From JALQUL01 sp964556425 (lineage in GTDB: Bacteria > Pseudomonadota > Gammaproteobacteria > Burkholderiales > Burkholderiaceae_C), in contig CAZKWC010000002.1 in NCBI GenBank assembly GCA_964556425.1, positions 1 through 64,000 on the forward strand: DNA of 64,000 bases. The letters run 5' to 3'. Below the pieces are notes generated by a model. The model worked only from the letters and a program-made list of their open reading frames with translations, did not search any database and was not told the origin of the DNA. The translations under genes were made by a program, and so were the position numbers. Position 1 is the first letter of the stretch; each line of letters opens with the position of its first letter. Shown piece after piece: positions 35,301 through 42,913 of this stretch.

Positions 35301-38190
35301 CGCCATCAATACCCTGAATTTTGACTGTGCTAATACCTGCCATCACTTTTACTGTGCTGGTATCACCACCAATAGGATCGGTTCTACCCCAAACATTATT
35401 AAAAGCATTTGAGGTACTTTTAATGGTGGGCCCTTTGACTTGAATAGAACCAAAGCCACTATAGCCTGGGTTTAAATTGCTACTCGTAATAAAACGCACC
35501 GCCGTTACATTTTCAGGGAAAGGACTACCAGCTGTATAACTTGTCCATGCAATACCTGAAGCACCGTCTTCATTACCAGATATTTGCAAGGCTGTTTGCA
35601 CACTTGAAGCAGCATCGGTAGTCACTTCCATTTGAACTGTGCCCTGTGTTGCAGACGTCATACCTGCACTAAGGCCTGTTACCACCAATTTTCCAGACCC
35701 TAAACCGGTAGTGCCTCGACTATCCCCATCGAATGGTAATACATCCACAAAACGACCACGACCACTAGCGACCGAACCGCCATTGCCAAAATTAATAATA
35801 TAGTTAAAAGTTTCGTTAGGGCCCACTTTTCCGCTCGTTGTACCAGAAGTTGATTTAACTACAGAGAAACCGGCCACACCTGCAATAGAGACAGCACCTG
35901 TCGCTGTATGCGTAACAGGAGTGGGGTCATTATCGGAAGAATCGAAGGTGCTCCAAGAAACTGATTTAACAGGTGAATTGACGGCCGCAACAATATTAAA
36001 ACTAAAGCTGGGCTGTTCTATAGCGTGCCCTTGATAACCACTGGTTAAGCTTCCACCTGGTGCAGGAATATCACCTAACAAAAAAGTGACGACTGCGGCT
36101 TTTTCGCCAGCGTCACCTGTACAAGGTATGCCATCTGCACCATAGTTTGGCGCTGTTGTCATAGTGGCATAAGCAGGCAAACTAGCTGCCACTGGTTCTA
36201 AACAGGTGTCAGGCATAGTCACTCTTATTTTTGCATTTTTTACAGTAGCATCTATACCAGCAATAGGGGTTCCAATCACAATCGGAGTTAAGGTCATAGT
36301 AATGGTGTTACCTGGTGCCACAGAGTTACCTGCGCTCACCTTATGCCTAAACAATGCATCTACCGTATTGACTCGACCACCGTAACCCGACAAGCCGCTA
36401 CCACTATAGGGTGAGGCAGTTCGGGCTTTTTCATCGGCCCAATATTGCATAAACCAAGGTGCAGTACTCATAAGGCCTAAACCTAAAGAATAAGGGGTTA
36501 AAGGCCTTTGAAAAGGCGCCATTAAACCCAATGTTTGACCAGGGGTCAATGGCTGAATGTAACGATATCGAATACTGGAAATAGCGTTAATGCCACCAGG
36601 TACAGAGTTGGGGTCGGAATACCAATTGGCGTTTCCATCGCCGGGTTGACCACAGGCTGCATTTTTTCTTGCCGTGTCATCAGCATAGGTCGCCACCGAA
36701 TATTCTAAATCTCGATTAGCACTTGAAATAGTGGGCCATGAAGTACTGCCCACACGAAAAAACTCGCCTCCAGAACCTAGCTTTAATAATGCCGGCCCCA
36801 CTAGATTCATTTTATTAGGATTCCAAACTACACAGGAACTCACATTATTGGCGGCTTGCTCGGCCGAAGTAGAGTTGGACACTGGGTACATAACGGTAAA
36901 CAAATGGCCTGGTAAAACACTTTCTGCACCCGAGCCATTATTGTTAGTAGAGGCTTCATTATCACCATAAATTAAATTACCGCTTGGCGTGTGATAGGTG
37001 CCATGAAAATGCAAATACAACTCAGTCAGTATGGTTCTATCAATTAACAGAGAAAGACAACTTCTTAAGTTAGGGCAAGCATTAAAATCAGGGGCATACC
37101 CTGGGGCATATCCTGTGGCATATCCTGTCGCAGTACTGCCCTCGTAGTTCACCCCATTCGATAAGCTAAGAGGGGCAAAATTGGTAAATTTTATATTTAA
37201 AGGTGTTTTAACGCCCGATGGAAAATTAGTACCAAAGGGAGTAAATAAAACGAGTAGGTTATAACTATACTCACGAAAATTGGCATTAACACCATTCGTA
37301 CCGTACAAGCCCCCACCGGTACATGAAGAGCCACCACTACAAGAAGCTGAAGCTAACAAGCTATTATTGGTATTATTGGTTAAGCTAATAGTGACTGGTG
37401 TTCCGGGGCCATCGGGCTGAGAACAAGTACCAGGGCAGCTAGTCACAACAGTGCCAGGAGGAAGTGTGGAAAGCGTAATAGTGAGGGGTGCTTTGGGTGA
37501 TTCTAAACCCTTAATAGTACCCACCGATACACCCGTACTATGGTTGGTTACACCGGGTCTGATGGCAATACCATAACTCGCGCCATAACTTCCACTCACT
37601 GTGGTTTTGGTATAACTACCACCACCTAACCAGACTTCATTTTTTGCAATTGCAGAAATAGTAAGCGATTGAGATACCGCACTGGCAGCACCAGCAGTCA
37701 CTGCAATCGTAAACACTGTACCGTGACCAATATTGCCAGCCATTGCAGGCAATTCAAAAGATTCTACTTGTGTGGCAGCTGGAATTCGAGGGCAAGTTAA
37801 GATTCGCCCACCACCACTAATTTGTGGCCCACCAGTGCCATTACAAACGCTGGTATTGGCACCTGCGGCAATCCAATAAACCCCCGCTGGCGCTGTAAAA
37901 ACAAAACTCACCTGAGCCAAGTCAAGAGCCGTATAACTCACTAAATAATCAAATCGATCGTAGGTTCTGACGATGCCATTGCTAGCAGAGTCATCGTTAC
38001 CTGGAGAGTTATCTGCATCAAATGGGGCTATGCCATCTTTGCCCGCCGCTACTGTCATGACAATGTTTTCTACTGCCGCCCAACTAGGAAGCGAAATAGA
38101 GATGCAAAGCAATAAAAAAAATTTGAACAATAATTTTGATAGGGTGCTTGTCATTGCGTTGAGCGAATGGTTGATTTTAAAAATAGGCAT
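32314..38190 (-). CDS. Very large secreted protein with SdrD-B and DUF11 repeats
   Basis: A 1958-residue exported protein. The signal peptide is MTSTLSKLLFKFFLLLCISI...PSWA; the ATG at 38154 would start exactly there, while 38190 adds 12 residues. Residues to about 960 are Gly/Ser/Thr/Asn-rich and beta-like. An SdrD B-like domain follows (about 965-1110, SIKGKVFVDLNDNAVQDGTEVG), then several DUF11-type repeats (about 1490-1840; ENITYTLTVNI, TDTRSVGLDV) with paired cysteines, and a last SdrD B-like domain (about 1855-1957, IFGKVFEDTNENGIQDENEAGLAG), ending NFGVVLPE. In related gammaproteobacterial proteins this last domain precedes an OmpA-type domain, which is lacking here; the frame ends in TAG TGA. 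Probably a surface adhesin or matrix protein; a function beyond that is not visible. Stands alone between hslR and zapE. Confidence 0.75.
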   Translation of the reverse strand: MPIFKINHSLNAMTSTLSKLLFKFFLLLCISISLPSWAAVENIVMTVAAGKDGIAPFDADNSPGNDDSASNGIVRTYDRFDYLVSYTALDLAQVSFVFTAPAGVYWIAAGANTSVCNGTGGPQISGGGRILTCPRIPAATQVESFELPAMAGNIGHGTVFTIAVTAGAASAVSQSLTISAIAKNEVWLGGGSYTKTTVSGSYGASYGIAIRPGVTNHSTGVSVGTIKGLESPKAPLTITLSTLPPGTVVTSCPGTCSQPDGPGTPVTISLTNNTNNSLLASASCSGGSSCTGGGLYGTNGVNANFREYSYNLLVLFTPFGTNFPSGVKTPLNIKFTNFAPLSLSNGVNYEGSTATGYATGYAPGYAPDFNACPNLRSCLSLLIDRTILTELYLHFHGTYHTPSGNLIYGDNEASTNNNGSGAESVLPGHLFTVMYPVSNSTSAEQAANNVSSCVVWNPNKMNLVGPALLKLGSGGEFFRVGSTSWPTISSANRDLEYSVATYADDTARKNAACGQPGDGNANWYSDPNSVPGGINAISSIRYRYIQPLTPGQTLGLMAPFQRPLTPYSLGLGLMSTAPWFMQYWADEKARTASPYSGSGLSGYGGRVNTVDALFRHKVSAGNSVAPGNTITMTLTPIVIGTPIAGIDATVKNAKIRVTMPDTCLEPVAASLPAYATMTTAPNYGADGIPCTGDAGEKAAVVTFLLGDIPAPGGSLTSGYQGHAIEQPSFSFNIVAAVNSPVKSVSWSTFDSSDNDPTPVTHTATGAVSIAGVAGFSVVKSTSGTTSGKVGPNETFNYIINFGNGGSVASGRGRFVDVLPFDGDSRGTTGLGSGKLVVTGLSAGMTSATQGTVQMEVTTDAASSVQTALQISGNEDGASGIAWTSYTAGSPFPENVTAVRFITSSNLNPGYSGFGSIQVKGPTIKSTSNAFNNVWGRTDPIGGDTSTVKVMAGISTVKIQGIDGASIKGKVFVDLNDNAVQDGTEVGLASAIVSITCTAGACLTAPQGSSFSMLTDANGAYSFQPNLANKVFANTTTTGTALAVFDGTVAGTWTITQTPPSGFSYQSVSRVAGTVNSIPSGVASGRTITGVAMVGNGQAINYNFGERLAHGKITVTKKPLTLPTGVTGPFNFTFEATCDKPVAATKYSATLSNFPSNTTVDILNIPANSSCTLAEVLPSLPTGFAWGTPVFSALTPSGAMPAAGTQTVNVTNQIFDGFYISKTVFQTPVQVPGELTQYDLIYQIDVVNRTNTSQTYSLSDSLGLDPDVSVVGAVVLTKLGSNITQNLNSSFTGLSTQQQIISNEVISAAVGTTAETESYQVKLRININQFNLSNNTCNSSTGNGLFNQATLSFGSSSVQSQACANTPSGAPVYLKLRLKWVGGVSGDKIIVPATSGFTSGNIASFQSINSATNTYSESSVATLGVSQVGVLAKPYFEDTKKENDYQLSAYQCTDGINGTTPVTVNSSLTIPSASAGKSLVCEITSTFIEFQTSKTSVPPTATAIALDDEIIYTIKTIVSGGNTLSPFIVTDTLDAGLTLTEKPKNCTLNGSVLVCTLAKGTAAGEHIFTYKTKVNAKAEKKPVPGVKNSITVNSGKCDPCSTEHAMWSVDTAKTSDATGKKGIEVGENITYTLTVNIKGGISTQDIVLTDTRSVGLDVLQVPEGCTQAARVITCKIASGSAAGQYQFIYTATVTDDAADFVSNTVVPNKGTCLTSCQTSIKVLREVMLRITKTAHSKIVKIADFVRYELLVENLTGPNAKKFFIIDKAAPGLQYEPGSLKVVGDDQWVLKSTYPLIIDQLELDKGQKLVITYLMRVTAGAGRGSLKNTAWADDVRKYVSSNKATAVVNRGLDPDFEATRIFGKVFEDTNENGIQDENEAGLAGVRLITTGGVIMETDSFGRYHLDDLDPGLNARGSQFLIRLDEASLPNNAWLSTPNPLIKRITPALPVQFNFGVVLPE

Positions 38191-38669
38191 GCGATAGACT
38201 TAATAGATGTTTTGAAATAAAACAGGTTTTTACTTGTCACAATATTTGTCATAAAACAGCTTATCAACACGCCATCAAGTGCAACTTGAGTTAATTAATT
38301 GATGTACTTGCGATTTCAAATGAAATAGGCGACTTACTAAAGCTTGAGCGCATTAGCTATTGCAAATGATTAATGGCTAAGACGGTTACAAAATGAGCTA
38401 CCACTGCACGAACAAGCAATACGGTGATGCATTATGTTGCAGACATTGATAATGTTCGAAACTAGCAACAGCACTATACCGCTATAGAATAATTGAGCCT
38501 ACTAAGATTAGTGTAAGAGATACTTTAAATTGAATAGCTATAAACACCTAAGGCCGTACTAATTTTATGTCGGAGATGATATTATCATATTGATCATTAT
38601 GGTGATGTTTAAAATAGTAATTTAGAGTAATATTAAAATCAATTTGAGCAATGAAAAACTCAGCGTAGC
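38191..38669. other. Noncoding region upstream of the large surface protein
   Basis: About 480 AT-rich bases without a reading frame that I trust. It must hold the promoter of the large minus-strand gene. A near-palindrome ATGATA-T-TATCAT at about 38577-38589 is the only symmetric element I noticed, and may be chance in such AT-rich sequence. Confidence 0.4.
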
Positions 38670-38702
38670 AAAAAAAAAGGTCGCCCCTATTTGGTGCGAC
38701 CC
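38670..38702 (-). terminator. Terminator after zapE
   Basis: Stem GGTCGC (38679-38684) with GCGACC (38696-38701) plus inner CC/GG pairs, followed on the minus strand by nine T residues. It lies about 30 bases after the zapE stop and ends the sucA-sucB-lpdA-zapE unit. Confidence 0.85.
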
Positions 38703-38730
38703 TTCATTATTACCCTAGCTTAAAAAGCAA

Positions 38731-39834
38731 TTACGTCAATCCGGTATCTACTTTTCGGTATTCCATTTCAAGGTATTCAGCCGATTGCATTTCTTGCAAC
38801 CTAGATACGGTTCTAAAAAACTCATGCGCTAAGGGCCCCTCTACATAGAGTTTTTCTGGTTCTACTTCGGCACTCATCATGAACTTCACACGGCGGTCGT
38901 AGAGTACATCGACTAACCAGGTAAAACGCCTAGCCTGCGAGGCCAAACGCACCGGCATTTCAGGCACACCACTTAAAAATACAGTGTGAAATTGTGAGGC
39001 GATTTCAAGGTAATCATTTTGTGATCGTGGGCCACCACACAGGGCATTAAAATCAAACCAGATCACTCCACCGGAACGTCTAAGCGCTTGAATTTCGCGT
39101 GCCTCAATATGAAGGCTTGGATTTTCATCTGGACCTTCTGATAACTTCTGAAACGCATCACGCATTTTTTTATCGGTGGCTGCGCCTAAAGGCTTGATAT
39201 AGAGTTCCAATTGTTGCAATGTTCTGCGTCTGTAATCAGTTTGATTATCAACTTGTATCACATCTAAGTTTTTATTGAGTAATTCAATGGCCGGTAATAC
39301 TCGGTCTCGGTGCATACCACCAGGGTACAAACCATCGGGCATAAAATTAGAAGTAGTCACAAAGCCAATGCCGTTATCGAACATGGCGACCAGCATACGA
39401 TACAAAATCATGGCGTCAGTAATATTGGCCACATGAAACTCATCAAAACAAATGAGCCTGTAACGTTTAGCCATTTTTTTACCCAACACATCGAGCGGGT
39501 CGGCAACCCCTTTCATAAGGGCTAATTCTCGATGCACCTCACGCATAAACTCATGAAAATGCAGACGCGCTTTTTTCTGAATAGGCACTACCTGAAAAAA
39601 GCAATCCATTAAAAAACTTTTACCTCGGCCCACCCCGCCATACATATAAACGCCGCGAGGAATGCTAGGCCGACTAATTAATTTTTTAAAGACATTAGAG
39701 CGCTGCGCTTTGTAATGAGCCCAATCAGAGGCACATCTATCAAGCAATTCAACAGCTTTTAACTGTGCCGGATCAGCCGTAAAACCACGTTTTTTAAGCT
39801 CAGCCTCATAAGCTTCACGAACCGACACTGCCAT
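38731..39834 (-). CDS. zapE: Cell division ATPase ZapE (AFG1-like)
   Basis: ZapE is an AAA+ ATPase of the AFG1 family that associates with the FtsZ ring under stress. Walker A is GGVGRGKSFLMDCFF (about residues 67-81) and Walker B is LICFDEFHVANI. Motifs SNFMPDGLYPGGMHRDRVLPAI and DYRRR are typical. I take the ATG at 39834 (MAVSVREAYEAELKKRG) with GAGG upstream in place of the in-frame TTG at 39849; this gives 367 aa, family length. It follows lpdA by 23 bases, an arrangement common in Burkholderiales. Confidence 0.93.
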   Translation of the reverse strand: MAVSVREAYEAELKKRGFTADPAQLKAVELLDRCASDWAHYKAQRSNVFKKLISRPSIPRGVYMYGGVGRGKSFLMDCFFQVVPIQKKARLHFHEFMREVHRELALMKGVADPLDVLGKKMAKRYRLICFDEFHVANITDAMILYRMLVAMFDNGIGFVTTSNFMPDGLYPGGMHRDRVLPAIELLNKNLDVIQVDNQTDYRRRTLQQLELYIKPLGAATDKKMRDAFQKLSEGPDENPSLHIEAREIQALRRSGGVIWFDFNALCGGPRSQNDYLEIASQFHTVFLSGVPEMPVRLASQARRFTWLVDVLYDRRVKFMMSAEVEPEKLYVEGPLAHEFFRTVSRLQEMQSAEYLEMEYRKVDTGLT

Positions 39835-39857
39835 ATAAAAATGCCTCAATATTAAAG

Positions 39858-41285
39858 TTAAAAGTTTAAAGTGCGCTTGTCAACTGCTAAACAAGCTTCT
39901 TTAGTCGATTCACTTAAAGAAGGATGGGCATGGCAAATACGGGCTAAGTCTTCACTGCTGGCGCGGAATTCCATTGCCACTACACACTCAGCAATTAACT
40001 CGCTGGCCATAGGGCCCACAATGTGTGCACCTAAGATTTCATCAGTGGTGGCATCGGCTAAGATTTTGACCATACCAGTTGTATCGCCTAAGGCACGAGC
40101 ACGGCCATTGGCTAAGAATGGGAATGAACCTGCTTTATAGGCACGACCAGAAGCTTTAAGTTGTTGCTCGGTTTGACCTACCCAAGCAATTTCAGGGCTG
40201 GTATAAATAACCCAAGGAATCGTATTAAAGTTAACGTGACCATGTTGACCGGCGATACGCTCGGCAACAGCAACACCTTCTTCTTCGGCTTTGTGCGCTA
40301 ACATAGGACCACGTACTACGTCACCAACGGCCCAAATGCCAGCCACATTAGTGCGGCATTCTTCGTCTACCACAATAGCACCACGTTCGTCTAGATTTAA
40401 ACCAACCGCAGCTGCATTTAAACCATTGGTGTTAGGTACACGACCAATAGAGACGATTAATTTATCGGCTTCTAATTGAACGGCTTCACCTTTTGCATTG
40501 GTATAAGCAACAGTAACGCCGGCTTTGGTTTTAGTGATCTCGCCCACTTTAACGCCAAGCTCAATTTTTAAACCTTGTTTGTCAAAGGCTTTTTTAGCTT
40601 CTTTGGCAATTTGTTCATCGACTGCACCTAAGAAGGTTGGAAGACCTTCAAGAATTGTCACTTCGGTGCCTAAACGACGCCATACTGAACCCATTTCAAG
40701 GCCAATTACACCAGAGCCAATTAAGGCTAATTTTTTAGGAGTAGCGCCTACACGTAAAGCACCATCATTGGACAAAATAGTTTCTTCATCGAATGGAGCA
40801 TTTGGCAATTCACGGGCATTAGAGCCAGTGGCAATAATGACTTGTTTAGCAGTGATAGCGTCTGGTTTTGGACCATCGATTGCGAGTTCAAAACCACCCT
40901 CTACCGCTTTAGTAAATGAAGCTTTACCATGGAAGAAAGTGACTTTATTTTTTTTGAATAAATACAAAATACCATCGTTGTTTTGTTTCACAACGGTATC
41001 TTTGCGAGCAATCATTTTGCTCACATCCATGCTTAAACCAGTTACTGCAATACCGTGGTCTGCAAAATGGTGGTTGGCTTGTTCAAAATGCTCTGAAGAT
41101 TGCAACAAAGCTTTGGAAGGAATACAACCCACATTGGTGCAGGTACCGCCAGGTGCAGGACCGCCTTTTGCATTGGTCCATGCATCGATACAGGCCACAT
41201 TAAAACCTAATTGGGCAGCACGAATTGCAGCAATATAACCACCAGGGCCAGCGCCCACTACTACGACATCAAATTGTTTACTCAT
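39858..41285 (-). CDS. lpdA: Dihydrolipoamide dehydrogenase (E3)
   Basis: E3 reoxidises the lipoyl arms of the 2-oxoglutarate dehydrogenase complex with NAD+. The FAD dinucleotide fold VVVGAGPGGYIAAIRAAQLG, the redox-active disulfide GGTCTNVGCIPSKALL, the NAD fold LIGSGVIGLEMGSVWRRLG and the C-terminal HAHPSLSE with the catalytic histidine are all present. 475 aa is normal. As third gene after sucA and sucB it is probably the complex-specific E3 (called odhL in Ralstonia). A hairpin structure in the sucB-lpdA gap may reduce its expression relative to E1 and E2. Confidence 0.95.
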   Translation of the reverse strand: MSKQFDVVVVGAGPGGYIAAIRAAQLGFNVACIDAWTNAKGGPAPGGTCTNVGCIPSKALLQSSEHFEQANHHFADHGIAVTGLSMDVSKMIARKDTVVKQNNDGILYLFKKNKVTFFHGKASFTKAVEGGFELAIDGPKPDAITAKQVIIATGSNARELPNAPFDEETILSNDGALRVGATPKKLALIGSGVIGLEMGSVWRRLGTEVTILEGLPTFLGAVDEQIAKEAKKAFDKQGLKIELGVKVGEITKTKAGVTVAYTNAKGEAVQLEADKLIVSIGRVPNTNGLNAAAVGLNLDERGAIVVDEECRTNVAGIWAVGDVVRGPMLAHKAEEEGVAVAERIAGQHGHVNFNTIPWVIYTSPEIAWVGQTEQQLKASGRAYKAGSFPFLANGRARALGDTTGMVKILADATTDEILGAHIVGPMASELIAECVVAMEFRASSEDLARICHAHPSLSESTKEACLAVDKRTLNF

Positions 41286-41357
41286 GATGATCTCTTTTTA
41301 AAGAAGTTAAATCAAATATTTTTGGACTACTAAGCCCAAATGAATTTTTATAAAAGC

Positions 41358-41430
41358 AAAAGCCTAGACTTTTGACCACCCAAAATTCAGGCACAAAACC
41401 TGATAAATGGATAATAAAGACTAGGCTTTT
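41358..41430 (-). terminator. Nested hairpin between sucB and lpdA, possible attenuator
   Basis: A long outer stem (AAAAGCCTAG at 41358-41367 with CTAGGCTTTT at 41421-41430, four more pairs after a mismatch) encloses a small hairpin (TCAGG with CCTGA, 41387-41403). On the minus strand the 3' arm runs into a T-rich stretch. It could partly terminate sucAB transcripts or stabilise their 3' ends. Confidence 0.5.
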
Positions 41431-41438
41431 TAAAATAT

Positions 41439-42814
41439 TTAGATATCAAACAACAAACGTGCTGGATCTTCTAAAGCTTCTTTCATGGCGACCAAACCTA
41501 ATACTGCTTCACGACCGTCAATAATACGGTGATCGTAGCTCATTGCTAAGTAATTGATTGGGCGAATTACGATTTGACCATTTTCTACTACAGCACGGTC
41601 TTTAGTAGCATGCACACCTAAAATAGCCGATTGTGGTGGGTTAATAATAGGGGTAGAGAGCATAGAGCCAAACACACCACCGTTACTAATAGAGAAAGTA
41701 CCACCAGACATATCTTCCATGCTGAGTTTACCGTCACGGGCTTTAGCACCGAATTCAGCAATTTTCTTCTCGATTTCAGCAAAACTCATTTGATCGGCGT
41801 TGCGCAAAATTGGCACTACCAAACCACGTGGTGAACCAACCGCAATTCCAATATCAAAATAACCATGATAAAGAATATCGTTACCATCAACGCTGGCGTT
41901 AAGGATAGGATATTTTTTGAGTGCATGAACTGCTGCTTTTACAAAGAAGCTCATGAAACCAATTTTTACACCATGTTCTTTTTCGAATTTGTCTTGGAAG
42001 CGCTTACGCATTTCCATAACAGGCGCCATGTTCACTTCATTGAAAGTAGTGAGAATTGCATTAGTAGATTGAGACTGTAATAAACGCTCTGCAACACGGG
42101 CACGTAAACGTGTCATTGGCACACGTTGTTCTGGGCGCTCGCCTAAGGCAACTACTGGTGCAGGAGCTGCAACTTGAGCGGCAGCAGGTTTTGCAACAGG
42201 TGCAGAAGCAGCAACTAATACGTCACCTTTGGTAACGCGGCCATCTTTGCCAGTACCGGCAACAGAGCCTGCTGCCATATTGTTGTCAGCCATTAATTTG
42301 GCTGCTGCTGGCATTGCTACACCTGCCTTGCTGTTGTTGCTTGCTGCTGGAGCTGGTGCTGGCGCAGCTGCTGCAGGCGCTGGAGCGGCTGCTACTGGAG
42401 CGGCNNNNNNNNNNNNNNNNNNNNNNNNNNNNNNNNNNNNNNNNNNNNNNNNNNNNNNNNNNNNNNNNNNNNNNNNNNNNNNNNNNNNNNNNNNNNNNNN
42501 NNNNGAGCTGGTGCTGGCGCAGCTGCTGCAGGCGCTGGAGCGGCTGCTACTGGAGCGGCCACTGCTGCTTTACCTTCTGTATCGATACGGGCAATTAATT
42601 GATCAGCTGCTACGGTTGCACCGTCAGCTTGAATAATTTCAATAATAACACCGGCTGATGGGGCTGGTACTTCAAGCACCACTTTATCAGTTTCAACATC
42701 AATTAAAATTTCGTCAACTGCTACTGAGTCGCCTACTTTTTTCTTCCATTGTAATAATGTAGCCTCGGCTACGGATTCAGATAACTGAGGTACTTTTACT
42801 TCTACAACTGCCAT
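41439..42814 (-). CDS. sucB: 2-oxoglutarate dehydrogenase E2 (dihydrolipoyl succinyltransferase), interrupted by gap
   Basis: E2 carries the lipoyl arm and transfers succinyl groups to CoA. The N-terminal lipoyl domain (MAVVEVKVPQLSESV, lipoyl lysine in VETDKVVLEVPAP) is followed by an Ala/Pro-rich linker that is broken by a 100-N gap, then the E3/E1-binding domain (PAAAKLMADNNMAAGSVAGTGKDGRVTKGD) and the acyltransferase domain with the catalytic SYDHRIIDGREAV. The two parts are in different frames only because the gap size is arbitrary. I read it as an intact gene, not a broken one. It lies about 100 bases after sucA. Confidence 0.93.
42350..42559. other. Assembly gap (100 N) flanked by an exact 55-base duplicate in the sucB linker
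   Basis: 42350-42404 and 42505-42559 are identical 55-base sequences that encode the Ala/Pro linker and abut the N run (42405-42504) on each side. An identity of exactly 55 bases is what a de Bruijn assembler with k=55 leaves when two contigs end in the same repeat. The copies may therefore be real tandem linker repeats or one sequence written twice. Confidence 0.85.
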
Positions 42815-42837
42815 GATTAATCTCCAAAATTTTTTCT

Positions 42838-42902
42838 AATGGGCATAGATCCCATTGCCTAACAAGGGATGGTGGCACTATAAAGAACCAGACCCATCCC
42901 TT
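42838..42902 (-). promoter_or_regulatory. Two hairpins in the sucA-sucB intergenic region
   Basis: In the minus-strand transcript two stems follow each other: a 9-bp stem AAGGGATGG with CCATCCCTT (42864-42872 and 42894-42902), then AATGGG with CCCATT (42838-42843 and 42851-42856, 7-base loop) close to the sucB ribosome binding site GGAG. There is no T tail, so they look like processing or translation-control elements and not a terminator. Confidence 0.5.
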
Positions 42903-42913
42903 TGCTTACATTG

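Noticed and set aside
40525..41238. 237-codon open frame opposite lpdA
   Set aside because: It lies entirely antisense to a gene with intact catalytic motifs, has no recognisable domain, and such shadows are common opposite Ala/Val-rich genes.
42229..42636. Leu/Ala/Gly-rich open frames on the plus strand across the sucB gap
   Set aside because: They are the antisense of the Ala/Pro linker of sucB and run through N bases.
41439..42814. sucB as a frameshifted pseudogene
   Set aside because: The frame change coincides with a 100-N placeholder of arbitrary length, and both halves have intact motifs.
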